Positions 24,671-25,107 of a stretch of 25,107 bases of DNA are shown in pieces. The translations under genes and the position numbers were made by a program. The DNA comes from an uncultured Porphyromonadaceae bacterium (GTDB taxonomy: Bacteria > Bacteroidota > Bacteroidia > Bacteroidales > Muribaculaceae). Positions within the stretch are counted from its first letter, which is position 1. Each line of letters starts with the position of its first letter. The stretch covers positions 1 through 25,107 of the forward strand of contig CAJKRG010000050.1 of the NCBI GenBank assembly GCA_905202215.1, in the 5' to 3' direction. The notes under the pieces were generated by a model that did no database searches, was not told the DNA's origin, and saw nothing but the letters and a program-made list of their open reading frames with translations.

Positions 24671-24708
24671 TGTGGTGACCCGGCGAAATTTTGGCTGAGG
24701 TCACCACA
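24671..24708. terminator. 10-bp perfect hairpin near the cargo's right end
   Basis: TGTGGTGACC (24671-24680) and GGTCACCACA (24699-24708) form a perfect stem with an 18-nt loop, followed by TTATTATC. It is possibly a terminator for the cargo transcript or the boundary of an older element. Confidence 0.45.
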
Positions 24709-24845
24709 TTATTATCTTCGGGATATAGTTAAAGTCTGTTAAAGCTTGGGGTCGCGAGGCGGTGGAATGGGGTTGAATGATGCTGAATGATTTTGAAAGG
24801 AGATGATTTGTGTGTTTATTATCAACATATTAAGTAATCGAGCAA

Positions 24846-25043
24846 AAATTAATGCGTATTTTCGCGTAGCGAAAATCGAGGCGGAAGGACCTTTACGGCC
24901 ACTCCGCCTCTTAAAAATTTTTCTTATGATAAAGAAACACCGAAGGCGATGCTTCGGCATCGCTGTGTGCAAAGGTATGAATTTTCGCTATAAAATACAT
25001 ATCTTTCGGCATTCTTAATCCGATCTTAAATGAAAGAGCCGTG
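24846..25043. mobile_element. truncated ISAs1 right end (198 bp), second copy
   Basis: It matches 19198-19395 with three mismatches and ends in the same 18-bp inverted repeat. Transposase and left end are absent; homology stops sharply at 24846. It keeps the TACCTTTG minus-strand box (24970-24977), which would now transcribe leftwards, antisense to the cargo's 3' region. It is directly followed by the right target duplication. Confidence 0.92.
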
Positions 25044-25052
25044 TAAACTTTC
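25044..25052. repeat. 9-bp target-site duplication, right copy (TAAACTTTC)
   Basis: It is an exact copy of 17862-17870, immediately outside the right inverted repeat. The remaining 55 bp of the window resume the original target locus and show no recognisable gene. Confidence 0.85.
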
Positions 25053-25107
25053 TTGAAGATTCCAAATCGAAGTGCAAAACTTTGATGTAAGACTCATCTA
25101 TTCTCCT

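Larger units (their letters stand above)
24238..24845. other. 608-bp non-coding, structured end of the cargo
   Basis: No convincing gene is seen; a 63-codon minus frame (24516-24707) lacks any domain. Inverted pairs are dense: TATCTT/AAGATA (24416-24430), TCTATAAG/CTTATAGA (near 24441-24448 and 24516-24523), AACTT/AAGTT (24360-24372), TAGTGTGTGATG 24561-24572 with CATCGCACACTA 24644-24655 (one G-U), and the two hairpins listed separately. After 24710 the sequence is plain up to the IS remnant. Confidence 0.5.
17871..25043. mobile_element. composite ISAs1-type transposon with AT-rich surface-protein cargo
   Basis: The 7,173-bp unit begins with CACGGCTCTTTCATTTAA (17871-17888) and ends with its exact inverse (25026-25043), flanked by the 9-bp direct repeat TAAACTTTC on both sides. 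The left 1.5 kb is a complete IS; the right 198 bp is a copy of the IS right end in the same orientation, lacking transposase and left end. Between them, 19396-24845 is cargo with much lower GC and different codon choice from the chromosomal genes at 2-17 kb. Known rules for IS action predict this pattern when the outer ends of two direct IS copies are used together, followed by loss of most of copy two. Confidence 0.8.

Noticed and set aside
24300..24710. group II intron fragment in the cargo tail
   Set aside because: A GTGTG-like start is present, but no domain V hairpin with its catalytic triad and no reverse transcriptase are seen.

Overview
The window looks like a chromosomal segment from a Bacteroidales bacterium, most plausibly a Muribaculaceae-like gut lineage (an inference; no 16S is present). 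The reasons are Bacteroidota-type promoters (TTTG, about 19-20 bp, TAnnTTTG) in front of a tRNA and clpP, Bacteroidota-restricted families (DUF5106-like, DUF4924-like), a BspA/MBG-type surface protein with a C-terminal sorting-like tail, GH2 debris, and the clpP-clpX-recQ order.

Layout. (1) 1-1930 is an accessory, decaying margin: the 3' end of an AraC-family regulator, a HAD phosphatase fragment with a frameshift, an unrecognised 363-aa protein, and about 360 bp of repeat-bearing intergenic DNA ending at tRNA-Ser(GCT). (2) 2138-8536, minus strand, is a compact operon clpP-clpX-recQ-amgK/rapZC-murU with overlaps or gaps of 32 bp or less and a canonical promoter before clpP. Its last two genes look like anomeric amino-sugar kinase and nucleotidyltransferase steps of cell-wall sugar salvage; the kinase carries a fused RapZ C-terminal domain. 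(3) 8695-17350, plus strand, is a core block: an AlkD-like HEAT protein, then a tight run of DUF5106-like thioredoxin-fold protein, mnmA, DUF151 nuclease, NupG-like permease, rsmE, kdsA and a TPR protein, followed by a DUF4924-like gene behind a terminator-like hairpin. (4) 17469-17830 is the stump of a GH2 gene whose middle is deleted and whose signal peptide is out of frame.

(5) 17871-25043 is the most interesting part. A complete ISAs1-family element lies at its left edge. A 198-bp copy of that element's right end (3 mismatches) lies at the right edge. The outermost ends are 18-bp inverted repeats, and the 9-bp sequence TAAACTTTC flanks the whole 7.17-kb unit as a target-site duplication, while no such duplication flanks the inner IS end. 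So the unit appears to have moved as one composite element with a truncated second IS. Its visibly AT-rich cargo is a long, strongly base-paired leader (candidate structured RNA, 19548-19735), a small unknown ORF, a 1354-aa secreted protein with BspA leucine-rich repeats, seven MBG repeats, more leucine-rich repeats and a T9SS-like C-terminal domain, and a second structured non-coding region (24263-24708). The unit seems to be a mobile surface-protein cassette with its own leader RNA; this is inferred from sequence layout only.
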